A stretch of DNA of 64,000 bases from Lyophyllum atratum (GCA_014905825.1 JACGCN010000006.1:744001-808000), one strand, 5' to 3'; positions 11,061 through 23,385 are shown, numbered from the stretch's first letter. Notes: generated by a model not told the origin, from the sequence alone. A program made the numbers and translations.

Positions 11061-12518
11061 TGTTTCGTGGCCCCTCAGTTGCGTCATACGTGATCTCAGA
11101 CGGTGGCGCATACAGTCCTTTGCACTGCTCGTGACGGTTTCTTCTTGATAATCACTTCTTGCTTCTTACTCTCATTCCCATCTGTCTACTTCCAGATTAT
11201 GATGATAGCGACGACATTCCTGCAGGAAGACTGCCGGCCAAGCTCTACGTTTCTTTCTCAGATACAGAAATCGGGGCTTCTAGATCTTTCGGTATGACGC
11301 GCTTGACTTACCAGGTCCCATGGAAAATTCCCGCGTGTTCGATCATTCCAACTTGTGAGTGGCGCAAGACCTGTGCTCCCGCCACAGAGGATGGTGCGGC
11401 GTATCCCTCCTAGATGATTGAGTTTCCCCCCATTTTGTATTTAAGTGATTCCCCACTTGCTTGAATTGAACAAAGCGGCGTGATGGGGTCGATAGAGACC
11501 AGTGAGATGCGTCTGGGTCTAGGCCCTGGTCATGAGTGGTTGTCGAACTTAAGAACCAAATCAGGATTTGGATTATAGTATACGTTCGCTCAGAGTATGT
11601 ATGAGTACATGGATAGTGTTGGTCTGCAGGGGCATGATGACAGTATCGCACTTATCGCGAGAGTTGCATTAGGTCCTATATATGTGACGTGCGCATCGAC
11701 CTTGTCACCATCCCCAAGTGGCGCGACTCACCATCAGAATCATATGAAATATACCAATAGTCATCCGATGGGTGTATATCCTCGGTGCCACCTGGGACGG
11801 TGGTGGTCGGGAGGGAGAAATTTGAAGTAACGGAATCTCGGCCCGCGTAGTTTACGTCCCGGAATTCACGGAACTTAGCATGTTGCTCTTCATAAACCTT
11901 TAAATATCGAGATACTTAGACAGGTCCTTCGTGATGCGGCGTGAGTGTACTAATTAATGTATAGAACTAACGTATATCGATGGTGTGTAGGTGATGTGTT
12001 GAACAGCTAACTCGGCAGCGAGTTATTCGTGGTAAGTCGTTAGCGGTGTGGTAGTGAGTGGATGAGGCGCGGGAGATCAGTACTTAATTTAAATATCAGG
12101 ATTAAAGCGCTCGCAGGGCAGAAAGGATGATGCGGAGAAGGAATAACTGTAAGTAAGGAGGAGTAAAGGAAAGAACAAGAAAGGGAAAAGAAAACAATAT
12201 ATACACGTAACACGATCATACAACCTCCGAGATGGAGACATACATACATTTTCTAGTGCTCAGAGCCATCGGAGTCGGGCGGGCAGCCCGCCCACATTTA
12301 CATGCATCATCCTCTTTCCTGGTCCTTTCTAGCTCGGTTCGTGGCGGATGGGTAAGCCTTGGCGACGGACCAAGCCTACTGATTCACGGTGTGTCATATG
12401 CAAGGGCAGGACACCCCACTCCTTAGCGGTGCTAGTCCCAGGTTTCCCCCGTTCCGTGTGCGTGACGCTACCGGGCACCGTTGCCGCCCCACCCAGCCCC
12501 GGAGAGCACCCATGTGAA
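11061..12518. other. Intergenic region, no gene seen
   Basis: Short open frames only; one (11159-11413, plus) has an acidic start but no supporting motif or start context. A perfect 8-bp-arm inverted repeat (GGGCGGGC A GCCCGCCC) lies at 12277-12293, in the 3' flank of the Hsp20-like gene. Confidence 0.45.
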
Positions 12519-14589
12519 TTATCCTAAGCGTCCGACGGGGCCTTGCCGCGGAGGAGTGGGAGTCCAAATCTCGACGGGCGGAATCCTACGCGGGATACTG
12601 ATTCGCAGTATCTCACCATCAAACTCTGCGCGCACCTGCACGAGATCGGCGTCGTAACCGAAGGAGATGCGGCGTTCGAAGTGGCCTAGATAAGGGAGGA
12701 GAGAATTAGTGATGTGTTTGGGCCCATATTGAATATTCAGTCGAAGGCTTGCAGATGCAACAGCCTCCCATCCCAAAAGAAAATAACCCAATGGAGAAGG
12801 TATACATGACGAACGATAGGCAGGGGTCGGCAAACAGAGAAAGAATACTCACCACCTTCATTATCCCATGAATCTGCAACAACATGCAGGATCCTCCTTC
12901 GCTTAGTCGCTAGTGTAATCCCATCCCTTCTGAAGCCCGGCAAGCGCACGACGAGACGATACTCAGAATTCGACGTCTCGACCTCGATCCAGCTATCTGG
13001 CGGGGGCGGCGCGTGACTAAGAAACGGACCCGGGGAGGTCACATTCGGTGCGAGAATCGTAGGAGGTTCAGGGGCAGGGTATGAAGGCGGGGCGAATAGT
13101 GCGGATCGGGCAGATCCCGACAGTCCGTTGGAGTGGAGATTCTGCGTCTGTGCTTGCGAGCGGGGGACGTTGAGGCCGGAGGAGCCGGAAGACTGGCTGG
13201 AAGGTGATGTGAAGGGCCGAGGCGGGGGCTGGGGAGCACGGAAAGGTGACACAGAGCGTCGATGGCGTGGAGATGGAGACGGCGGGCGTTGTGGTGGTGG
13301 GCTGGGAGAGTTGCTGACGGGGGAAGTCCCAGGAGCACTGCCAGTACCGTCTGAGGAGCTTCCATACGACGATGAGTTCGAACTCGACGGAGCAGCGCGG
13401 CTATACGGGTAATTATTTCGCTGTTGCTGCGTTTGCTCGCCCACCTCTGACCGATGAGCTTGTCGCACCCGGGTGGCGTGAGCATCGCCGGCATCAATCA
13501 TCTGTTGATCCACCATCCTCAGCCGCCCAAGACCTACACCTATTCCAGCATCGTGAAGAGACAACCCATCTGTGCCCGGCATGTGAGTCGCTCTCGGGAG
13601 AGTATGGAAGGGAACCTGGGCGGGGAGAGGCAAGCTGGCGGAAGAGCTCCGATCTGGCCAACGAGGGGGTGAGGTTCTACGTTCTGGGATAGAAGCTTCC
13701 GTCGGCTGTGTATGGGTCCGGTCTAGCGGCTTGCAAGACTGGTTTTGCGAATTCGGGGAGACGCCCGGAAGGGAATATGGTCTGGGGTACGGGAATATCG
13801 GAGTTGAAAGAGTCGTTGTGCGTCCGCTGGCCGCTTCCGTCGTCGGAGGCTGTGAATGCGGAGGTGACGACATCTGCGTCATCGGAGGTTTGCACGTCGC
13901 GTTTTGCCCTAATGAGGCAATGCTTCCGTCAAACTGGGACGACGACGATCGCGTGTGTGTTCGTTCTCCGCCCGCGCTGGGTGCACCGGATGCAGTACTT
14001 GTTCGGCACGGACTGGCCGTCTGGGGTGAAGGAGGCGCAGACGTTTGGTTCGTCCAATCTGATCCTGAATCCCTGTTTTTATGATCGTCTTCAAAGACGG
14101 GGTATTGTTCCCCAAGATATCCGCTGCTGTGCCGGTGGGAGGAGAAGGAAGAGAAGCGTGACTGGGACGAAGATGACCCAGAGCCAGATGAATCAGACGA
14201 TGAGGGTGACTGCGTGGAAGAAGACGACGCCGCGGGAACCTGCGCAGGGAAGTATCCGGAAGAAACGTCGTGCGCCTGGGCAGGTGAGCCTGCTGTCCTC
14301 TTAGCAGAAGGGGTCGTCCCAGACGATGAAAAATTAGAGAGATGGGAAGGGAATGATGGCGCCAGCGTGCCTCCCGGTGAAAGTGAGGAGGAGAGTGATG
14401 GGGAGGGCAGAGGAACCTCGCGCGGAGAGTCGAACGATGCGTGTCGTTTCGCGTACCACAGGGGGCGCTGGTTCGCTGCTGGGGTGCCTACGAGAGGGAG
14501 GATGGGAGGAAACGGGATGGGAAGAACGATAATTAGTCACTTGATGCGGCATATGGATAGAATGACCGTGGACATGCGTATGGACGCAT
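12519..14589 (-). CDS. Hsp20/alpha-crystallin-domain protein with a long disordered N-terminus
   Basis: Three exons (14589-14541, 14487-12853, 12685-12519; introns of 53 and 167 nt) total 1851 nt and give 616 residues. The start ATG at 14589 follows a TATA box (14643-14637) by about 50 nt. The frame is open without any ATG from 14487 to 13882, so the methionine at 13882 is not the start. The first 500 residues are Ser/Pro/Gly-rich and disordered. The last 100 form a small-heat-shock (alpha-crystallin) domain: DSWIEVETSNSEYRLVVRLP, GFRRDGITLATKRRRILHVV, then HFERRISFGYDADLVQVRAE and GEILRISIPRR. Classic Hsp20 proteins are 150-220 residues, so the N-terminal extension is unusual. Chaperone activity is inferred, not shown. 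Confidence 0.87.
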
Positions 14590-14636
14590 GTGGGTCCGGA
14601 ACAAACATTAAAAACAATGAATCTCATAAAATACGT

Positions 14637-14643
14637 TTTATAA
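14637..14643 (-). promoter_or_regulatory. TATA box of the Hsp20-domain gene
   Basis: TATAAAA on the minus strand, about 50 nt upstream of the ATG at 14589. It supports starting this gene here rather than joining it to the coding exon further upstream. Confidence 0.65.
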
Positions 14644-14757
14644 GCACCCCAATCAAGATATATCATTGTCGATGTCATTCCCGTGGGCCGTCGGCCCTCA
14701 GCCTAACGGACGGCCAACCTGCAAGCCAACGCCAGGCAGCCATCCCGTCTAATCGAG

Positions 14758-15198
14758 TCATAGGTGACATGACGGAAGGGTGCTCCTCGACCCGGCACGA
14801 AGAAGCGAGTTGGACATGTACGAGAGCATGTGACGGATGTATAATTGATTGGGAGACAACGCAACGGCTGGGCGTTGGATGAAAAACGTTGTGCGCAGGC
14901 ACAGCAAGAGAAAGCAAACAAGGTTGGGATGAGAGGACGTACCGTTGGGAGAATTACTCGACGACCACCGCTGCAACAGCTCTTTGTCTACAGGCAAATC
15001 CGACGCTGTTGGGGCAGGGGGAATGGGAAGCGATCCTGGCTCCATCTTCGGGTTGCTAGCTCGTCCTGGTCGATGTCGTGCGTTTGTAGGTGTGGCAGGA
15101 GGGGAAAGCTGCTGAGAGTCGGAAGATAGTCGTGGTTGAAGAGGACTAGTATTCGTGGTGGCACTTGTAGCCAAGGGTGGGGTAGTGGACCTGTCCAT
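14758..15198 (-). CDS. Small uncharacterised Ser/Pro-rich protein
   Basis: Begins MDRSTTPPLATSATTNTSPL. A Pro/Ser-rich region leads to VDKELLQRWSSSNSPNG. An in-frame intron of 75 nt (14942-14868, gtacgt..cccag) may be removed, giving 121 residues; if it is kept, the frame is also open and gives 146. The C-terminus reads LSPNQLYIRHMLSYMSNSLL and ends at the stop at 14758. No known domain. The gene lies head-to-tail just upstream of the Hsp20-domain gene, with about 115 bp between its stop and that gene's TATA box. An earlier in-frame ATG at 15291 exists but gives a less coding-like N-terminus. Confidence 0.6.
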   Translation of the reverse strand: MDRSTTPPLATSATTNTSPLQPRLSSDSQQLSPPATPTNARHRPGRASNPKMEPGSLPIPPAPTASDLPVDKELLQRWSSSNSPNGTSSHPNLVCFLLLCLRTTFFIQRPAVALSPNQLYIRHMLSYMSNSLLRAGSRSTLPSCHL

Positions 15199-15282
15199 GG
15201 TGAACCCCTCGACTCCAACGGACTCCGGCGAAATCTCCCAACAACTGTTTATTTGTTGGTGGCGTAGGAAGACAACACTGAC

Positions 15283-15290
15283 TGACGTCA
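15283..15290. promoter_or_regulatory. Perfect CRE palindrome (TGACGTCA)
   Basis: An 8-bp ATF/CREB-type palindrome about 85 nt upstream of the small minus-strand gene starting at 15198. The position suits a regulatory site. Binding is inferred from sequence only. Confidence 0.4.
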
Positions 15291-18200
15291 TGATCAGTCA
15301 GGGTAACCAGTCCCGCACACCAAGGGACGGGTCTGCGGGACCTCGAAATCACATCAAGTGGTTCCCTACGGTCCCGCTTCGCAGCTCCAATGCTCCACCC
15401 CCTCTCCACTTCAGCACCCCGGCCTGCTTCCAGAGTCGCCAAAAAGAGGAAACCCGTGCCTATGGTAGCCACTCCTCGCGAGTCCTTTCTACCCGGGCTC
15501 CATGGCAATCAATATTGATGCACATATCTGCTGGTTGCTACATATACCCTAAACATGCTTCGTGCTTCAAGCTTCAACATTGGTCGATCACCTCACCCTT
15601 TGAGACCTGTGGGATGAATTGGGCATGCTGTTGTACGTTCGATGAAATATCTTGATCTATCTCCGAGGGCGCTTCGAGGCATACCTCTGGCTGGCGTCCT
15701 GACTCATGACTTGGCCACACCATGCATTGCTCAAGGATTCAGCCTGGCATTTCCAACGCTTCCATGTTCACCCTATCCGACGGTATGGCCATGACCAGAG
15801 CGCGGAGCGCGGCGACTGCGGGGAGACCGAAATTTGTTTTATGGACGGTGACGGCTCCACTTGTCCGGGCCGGGCCGGCAGTAATATTTCGCGCTCCAAC
15901 GTGGTCAACACATACAAGTACAGCGCTCTCACTCAGGCGCAAGCGCTGTCCGACTTACGGTACATATACGCTTTTGTATGTCTGCGTGCAGACGTTCGTG
16001 GGGCCCGCCCGCCGACGTGGCCACATACCCATAGCTGTATATCTTTCTGCGCGGCATGCCTGTACTTTTCGAATCCCCAACTCCCTTCCTGGTCATTCAA
16101 CTATACGGAGCCCTCGACGTCATTTCTACAGAACCGCGCAGGGTCAGCTTCTGATCCTGGTATCCTAGGGTGCTTTCTTGCGAAGAATTCCACGCCCAAC
16201 GAATTCGATATCGAATGTCGATTGCGACTTCGCGACTTGGACGCTAGATTGGAAACGGGATCCCACGGATGGCGTGCACTATGTGTTCGCTAGCAGAAGC
16301 AGTACGCGCCCACCCAGTCTCCAACGGCGTCAGCTCCAACCCCATCTCCCAGGACATCAATAACTCTCATCCCCATCCCCATCATCTAGCGGCACCGACC
16401 ACACCGAGCTGACACCGAACTGTCGCATTCTCGCATCATGTCTTCCGTGGGAGTGATATGGCCGGAAACACAAGGCTGCTATTGGCCGTCGGCGGCAGGC
16501 ATCTAACATCTTTCATAGGTGGTTCATCATTGTATGGGACGGATGTATGACGGATCGTTGCCATGACTTGGTCCCGGCCTCTCCACGGGGCCCCATGCGT
16601 CTCAGGTATTTAAATATGCCCCCATCATCCCAGGGCACCGACTTCCCTCGCTGTGTCTGCTACCCGTGTATACGCGTCGATGAAGTTTCAGCAGGACATG
16701 ACTCCAAAGGAACCTGACAGTGATGGGAAACATCTAGATGACATCCCTCGTCACGCAGCCGAGGACGTACACAAACCGTTTTCAGAGCATGGTCGTATAA
16801 TGTAATTCCTTCCATATGCAGCAACAACGATCGGCGTACACTGACCGAAGTCCATCGGCGGAGGAATGCAAGAGTGAGCGGACTGCGCAGATTTGTAGAC
16901 TGCGAATGGGCCAGAACTGCCTGGCGAAGCATCAATACACCCTTTGCTCTAGCTCTAACACTAAGACGCTGAGGCTGAGGGTTCACCGTCCGCAGCCCAA
17001 ATACGACAGCATGATTTACGTCCCAGAAATGTCCTTCGAGGCTGTGGCCTCCGTCCTCCGCCAACCCTGCACCTTGGTCATGCTCGGACTGGGAAAACGC
17101 GCAGGATGACATCCGTCAGTCATCGACGTCATCATCAGTGTCAGGACCTCTGTAGACTCGATTGGGCTCGAGCCAAAAGCAGGTGGCTTCTGCAAAGTGG
17201 CCATTCGCACACCCACCCTCCCACGCAGTGCTAAAAACTCTGATATGGTATCTATGACCCACGGTAAGTAGGGTCAGCCCACGTAGGGTGCTACCGCAGG
17301 CTGCCACTCGATTTTCGATGCATCGGAGGATTCTCGGGTTCTTGTCTCCGGGTCCTGTAGGTATGCTATGATGCATCGGGAGAAGGAGGAGATTGGAGCT
17401 CTCTGTAGAGTGATATGGATGGTTTGGGCGGCGGACATTAGTATTGACAGGGAAGATCCACTGCCGGCGGACGATTCTGACATATTACGGCTACCTAGAT
17501 ACCTACGGTAGTTTGAGTGTATTTGTGGAGGGGAGCCCGAGTAAACTCGATATCTGTCAACGCGAGAAGGCTTGAGGGTAATGTCAACTTGAAGACGTCT
17601 AGACAATGTCTAGAAGTTACTTCATAGTCCTGGGAACAGAGGTTGGGCGAGATTCATGTGCAGGGAGTAGCTCATGCCGCGGGCAGCGACATCACTCCGA
17701 GAGTAGAAGTGTTCGCCGAGGAGCGCGGCCAGCTATGGAACGACTCGATGAGACTCGCGAGACGCCAGATGTGGGCAATCAAGGTGTTGACGGGCGGGAA
17801 ACATGGATGCCTCAGAGCTGGGGATCGTCGTGCAGACTGGTGGTGATCTTGATGGGATGAAGGTAAATGGGACGTCACTTGTCGCTGACCGCTGGCTGAC
17901 TCGCGCTGACCCCGAGCATATTCGACCATCGACCGGCGTCCGCGCAGTCACTTTTGGGTTTCCACCTGCCAGTATGTGGAGCCCTCACATGGATCATTGT
18001 GGACGGCACTAGCCAATTGATTCAGCGAATCCAAATCCTCCAATGAACCAAGGCTTCTGCATATGATTAGTCGGTGTTAAATACTGTGTTCTCCGGGGGA
18101 GATCTCGGTACCAAGTCCTCATGGAAATCAGATGGTGCACTGGTCTCTGGAAGTCATCTTGTGGTCCGCTTCATATCTGTCAATGATAACGGGACTATTA

Positions 18201-18369
18201 GATAACATACATGTGAAATATATCCAACACTCAGATCCTGCCCCCGGAACGTTTCTACTGCGCTCCATCCCTTCTTCTCCCCGCCGCCAAACAATACATA
18301 CCTTCCCTTCAAAAGGCACTTTACGGCCACCCCGCTGAAGACCTGGATGGCAATCTCCCCAGATCACTG
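15291..18369. other. Long intergenic region, no supported gene
   Basis: Several open frames of 100-195 codons occur on both strands (for example 15706-16293 plus and 16660-17112 minus), but none has a recognisable motif, coherent codon use or a clean splice model. A TATA-like ATTTAAATA at about 16608-16616 has no clear gene after it. Confidence 0.45.
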
Positions 18370-18379
18370 CCGGGGTCTG

Positions 18380-19460
18380 CCACATCCGTGTCTCCGTGCT
18401 ATGGCTCGGCTTATACGGCCGAACGGCGCGCTGGCATTGCGTGTTGGGCGCGACGCGTAGCCGATTGAGCGCCCAAAAAGTACCGAGTTTGGACGCGTGG
18501 TCAGGAGGAGCACGACATCCGCGGCACCACTGAGGCCGTATATGCTGACGACGACCATGGTGGCTACGGCGCCAATCCTATTCTCGCCGTCATCGCGCTC
18601 TTACACGAAGCCCATCCAGTGCACGACGCTTAGCGGCAGGATGAGGATGGCGTATACAATTGAATATCTAGACGTGCTGAAGTGTGACCACAACACTAGT
18701 TATCAAGAGTTCGATGACGTACGCAAGCAGTGCCACACAAGCGACTGCATCCGTGTAGTCTGATGTGAGTCATATCTGGACGCGCGATGTATCGAGAATT
18801 TCCACCATGAGTAGTCGTTGAGGCTGATATTCCCGCGACTCCAGAAAAATAGTAGGGTTTAGGCGAAGAATGAAAAGGCGAGGGTGATCCAGAACCAGAC
18901 GTACTCGCCCCAGAGCCGCCATTAGAGGTAATTGTTGCCGAACCAACACCAATACGATGTAAGATTACATTACGCGTTTAATGAGCGCCCACCCGATGAT
19001 CGAATGACATATAGGTGTAGGTGATTGGTAGAGGTCGCGCTTGTCGGTGTGTATTGCGTTTCCAACAATGGCCATGAGTATGATGGATAGCCACACGAGG
19101 CCGGTTATAATTTTGGCGACTCGGACCGACTTCTTGCGCATACCTACTCGCCACCACACCCCAACAAACGTGTAGATGGTGATTAACTGTAACAGTATCA
19201 GGCACTTAGCATATTTGAAGCTGACGATGATAACTGAAATATTACTAGAGTTGTTATCGCTACTTCTGTTTCTCCTAGCTGCTGGATAACCTCTGTGGAA
19301 GGTTGAGTAGGAGGTGACACCTTAGGAGACGCGGGAGCTTGCCTTGGGTACTGCAAAGGGGACCTATCTCGACCCTGCCATCATTAATCTATTTGACATC
19401 CAAGACGGCCCCAAGAGCTTGGATGAAGTCGGCCATGAACAAAGTCAACTAGAGGGCGGG
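18380..19460 (-). pseudogene. Decayed fungal 7TM receptor-like gene
   Basis: Read on the minus strand, pieces of a seven-helix receptor-like protein appear in the right order: MADFIQALGAVLDVK, INDGRVEIGPLCSTQG, VIQQLGETEVAITTL, ITIYTFVGVWWRVGMRK, KIITGLVWLSIILMAIVGNA, IHTDKRDLYQSPTP, WRLWGEYVWFWITLAFSFF, SRGNISLNDYSWWKFSIHR, YAILILPLSVVHWMGF, and VVSIYGLSGAADVVLLLTTR. In-frame stops interrupt conserved parts at 19391-19389 (TAG), 18924-18922 (TAA) and 18861-18859 (TAA), and the order can only be kept by switching frame. The pattern resembles receptor-like proteins common in Agaricomycetes, related to the Git3/cAMP-receptor type. That family name is from memory and tentative. Confidence 0.75.
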
Positions 19461-20878
19461 CAACGTTAGTAAACGCGTAGTACACGGAAGGTAACTTGAA
19501 ACAACGTTCCATAAGGATACTTATCCATGGGCTCCTGGAGTACACTGGTTTCACCTTCACGGGCCGCATGCCGGACGTGTCGAACTACGTTTGTCTGAAC
19601 ATTGATAGGGTAAAGTTAACCGTGAAACTTAGGAGAAGTACAGGGATGTATAACAATTATAATGAAGGACACACAACACACTGCGAATAGAGAAAGAAGC
19701 CCGATTTCTGCGACGATCTTTTAGCGCGGCGAGCGTCAATCACCGACGATGACGAGAACTGTGGGTGAGCGCACCGTGAGCCCAATGCTCTCCCCCCGGG
19801 TCAGACAGTGGATCGAGACATCGCCACTAAGCATCCTGCTGTACTGCTCAGCAATGCATACTATCCCAGGCGGCACCGCGATGACGGCCATCGCACACGT
19901 GTAGAAAGGTTACTTAGATCCACTGTGGCTTGAAGCGCTAAAGCAGTGGATTGCAACCATGCAAAATGAGGAAAAATCGGCGTCTGTGCTCGCTGGCTGC
20001 GTCATTCAAAGTCGAAGATGGCGGCAAGAATCGGCCAGCGTCTGATACTTACATACCACTGCATGGTTATGCATGGGCTTATGGATATGGATGGAGACTC
20101 AGAGGGGCTTTGATTCAGGTACAACACGTGGGCAGTGACGTTTCTACAATGAAGAAGCGCGCAGGTCTTTCTCGGGAGTTTGTCAAGGTGCTTGTATGAC
20201 TTGATGTCGAGTTGCCGAAGAGGATGAGGGGGGTTGCAGAGTGGCATCGAGCTGTACCGAAGCGTTAGAAAATGAGCAAATTCTTCATGACTGTTTCTAA
20301 TAAGGCCACACGACTTTCGACGGCTATATTTACTTCTTCATTTATTTTTGAAGGCGTATCTTTTAGGACTTTGTACGTAATCGATAACTCCCACGTGCTC
20401 GACGCGTTCGTGCCTGGATATGTCCCGTTCTGGTGCGGGGAAAACCTGACCGTTTTCACGGTGCCGAACACTTCTACGTAGTACCAGATACGGATGGGCG
20501 GTGCACATGATGATCATGGGTTGCCCGGGCGTCCTTGTCCTGTCGTACAGCGCCCACTGTCCCCTGTATCGCTCGCTGTGGGCTTTCTGGCCCGATCATG
20601 CATGTTTGAGGCCGCTCTCAACTATTTCTGACAGGTAAGGATCTCTCTCGGCATTTATTTCGGTTTCCGATCTTGTTATAACGGTTTAGGCCCTCGACGG
20701 AACTCAACCACAATTTCTTTCTCTATTACTCTTCATCGATAGGCGCCGGCCCCGTGCTCTTCGCACTTGAACTTGCTTTTAAGGCGTGTTCACGGCGGCC
20801 GCTTGCCGTCGCGTCCAACATATACCCGTCTTTCCTTATTTTAAAACCTGAGGCCCTTCGATCTCGCTAGCTCAAGCC
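19461..20878. other. Intergenic region; may include the decayed 5' end of the receptor pseudogene and the promoter of the oxidase gene
   Basis: No supported gene. A short coding-like piece at about 19500-19600 (minus) may be the eroded N-terminus of the receptor relic. The last 250 bp before 20879 are CT-rich with a weak TTATTTTAAAA element about 40 nt before the oxidase ATG. Confidence 0.4.
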
Positions 20879-23385
20879 ATGTCGGCACTCCTACACCTCC
20901 TCGCCATGCCAATGTTGGCTGCTCTCACACTTGGTCAATCGACCGCTACTATCCCACCGCCAGGCCAGCCGTCCCACTCAGGTGTCCCCGGCCAGTTCGA
21001 AATCATTGGAAACAGTCTAGTCAGCGCACAACAGGTGAGTTGGTCGCGCCAGTTTTTTGGGAGGGTGCGCCATGCTTATTCGCTTCCACAGCTATTTCTC
21101 GGCACAGAAAAGAATGTGTTCATGGTCGACAAGGTCGAGAACAATCCAGCGAGGATTAAGGGGCATCCTGCATGGGCATCTGGTGAGCTGCGCGTGTCCG
21201 TCTTGAAAAACGGCGTTCAATGTTAACAATCGCTCCCAAGAATGGACCGTGGCTACCGATTCGCAGAGGCCCATGGATGCCGTGACGAATTCGTTCTGTG
21301 CTGTACGACGCGTTGACTACCTTCATACCGATTCAACTGACACCTGCTCAGGGCGGCAACGTTATGGGCAATGGAACCTGGGTCAATGTAGGCGGAAATC
21401 AAGCCGTCACCTATGGAGGAGACGCCGCACCCAGTCAGAATGGCGGAGGGCCTTATGACGATCCTGATGGTAGAAAATCGTGAGTCCACATGTGCCGCTC
21501 AGCATGCCGTTTAATAACGCGTTTGCAACTAGCATTCGGTTTGTGGTCCTCGTGCTCTGAGGCCCACCCCTCGCTAATGTCACTCTCCAGCTTGCTGAAT
21601 CCTTGTGACGACGGCAAATGCGACTGGGTCTTGTCGCCGGTGTCGTCTGACCAACGATGGTATCCCACGATGTCAGTGCACTAAATTCGCGGCGTATGGT
21701 GTCCGCTAACTTTCATCACGACGTTTCAGAGAAACATTGGATGACGGCACGCTCATCATAGTAATTATCTTTTATTACTCCGTTCTTCGGCTCCGTGATG
21801 CTAAATTTAGCACAGCTCGGCGGCTGCAGAAATGGTGGCTACGTGAACGATGCGAACCAGGACAATCCTACCTACGAGTTCTTCCCGCCCACAGGCGCGC
21901 CCATCCTCTCTCCGATCCTCCAACGCACACTCCCGGCCAACTTGTACCCCCTGACATGGCTCCTCCCGTCGGGCAAGTTATTCATACAATCAAACTGGGA
22001 GACGTCTCTCCTGGATTACCGCAAGAACAAGGAGACAGCGCTGGACGATATTCCGGATGCTGTGCGTACATATCCAGCGAGCGCAGGGACAATCATGATG
22101 CCCCTCACGCCAGCGAACAACTGGACCGCGACCATTATGTTCTGCGGTGGCTCGAACGTCCAGCCGAATAAGTGAGTAGTCAGCGCCCACTGACCAAAAG
22201 CCCTCGCTTATCTCGGGCATGCATAGATGGATGAACCCGAATTGGATTATCCCGACATTCGCTGCGTCGGCGTCCTGTGTCAAGATCTCGCCCGACTTGT
22301 CCAAGTCCTATGTCAAGGATGATTCCCTGCCTGAGGGTCGTTCCATGGCCAACCTGATCTTCCTCCCCAACAGCAAGATCCTTTGCTTGAACGGAGCGAA
22401 AATGGGTACGAGCTCTTTTTACAATTTTTCTTATGGAATGGGCTGCTAAGTCATTGGTTTTAGGGACGGCTGGGTATGGTAATCAGTCATGGACCATCGG
22501 GATGTCGTACGCGGACAAGCCTGTGCTGACGCCTGCTATTTACGACGCATCTGCACCTGCTGGAAAGCGCTGGTCAAGGGACGGCCTGGGAGCGAGCACC
22601 ATTCCCCGCATGTACCACTCCTCAGCCACTCTGCTTCCCGATGGTGTGTTCAGGAAACTTCTTCAATCCAAGATGATATTTATGATCGTCAATATGTAGG
22701 CTCTGTTTTCGTTTCTGGATCTAACCCAAACTCGGATTACAATGTCGGCGATGACGTCCCGTACAAGACGGAATACCGCACGGAGAGGTTCTACCCTTCG
22801 TATTACAACGAGAGGCGACCTCAGCCTGTTGGTCTCCTTCGCCAACTCTCGTATGGTGGCCCGTCGTTCGATGTTACGCTCGATTCGGATGATCTGTTTG
22901 GTGACGTCGAAAATGTCAAGAACGCGAAGGTCGTCATCATCCGCACGGGCTTCTCGACGCATTCGATGGTGCGTCTCGATTCTGTACCTCGACCGCTCGC
23001 CTCGCTAACCTGCAGATAATTACATCTCATCTAGAACATGGGACAGCGATACGTCCAACTCGAATCAACCTACACCGGCCATCGGAACCAGACCGCTGTC
23101 TTGCACGTCAGCCAGCTGCCACCAAACCCAGCCATCCTCGCACCAGGTCCGGCATTGATCTTCGTGGTTGTCAACGGCGTGCCGTCTGTTGGCGCCCAAG
23201 TCATGATCGGATCCGGAAGCCTTGGAGTCCAACCGACCTTGCCTATCGGAGATTTGCAAGCATCGACCATGGCTCCCGTTGGCGGCTCCCAGAATGCTGT
23301 GAACGCCGCCTTCAGAGTATCCCAGCAATGGCTTACTGCGGGCGCGTGGAGTATACTTCTGGTACTTCTTTCGTATGCGTGGTAA
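20879..23385 (+). CDS. Copper radical oxidase, glyoxal-oxidase type, secreted and possibly GPI-anchored
   Basis: Copper radical oxidases oxidise aldehydes or alcohols and release H2O2 that feeds lignin-degrading peroxidases. The start at 20879 gives a signal peptide (MSALLHLLAMPMLAALTLG). Active-site pieces are all visible: NSFCAGGN with the Cys of the Cys-Tyr cross-link, SSDQRWYPT with its Tyr partner, TIPRMYHSSATLLPDGSVFV with the axial Tyr and a copper-ligand His, and TGFSTHSMNMGQRYVQL with the second His. Also characteristic are GGDAAPSQNGGGPYDDPDG and SMANLIFLPN. There are about eight short introns, for example after FCA. The C-terminus ends in a hydrophobic tail (AGAWSILLVLLSYAW), which suggests a GPI signal. 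Catalytic residues are intact, so it is probably functional. Confidence 0.93.

Noticed and set aside
13677..13895. Start of the Hsp20-domain protein at the first methionine of the long frame (13882)
   Set aside because: The same frame is open and coding-like upstream to a splice acceptor at 14488-14489. A short first exon with its own ATG (14589) and TATA box joins in phase.
14488..15198. Joining the exon starting at 15198 to the Hsp20-domain gene through a 455-nt intron
   Set aside because: The phase fits, but the intron would be far longer than others here and would contain a TATA box plus a better in-phase first exon. Two separate genes are more likely.
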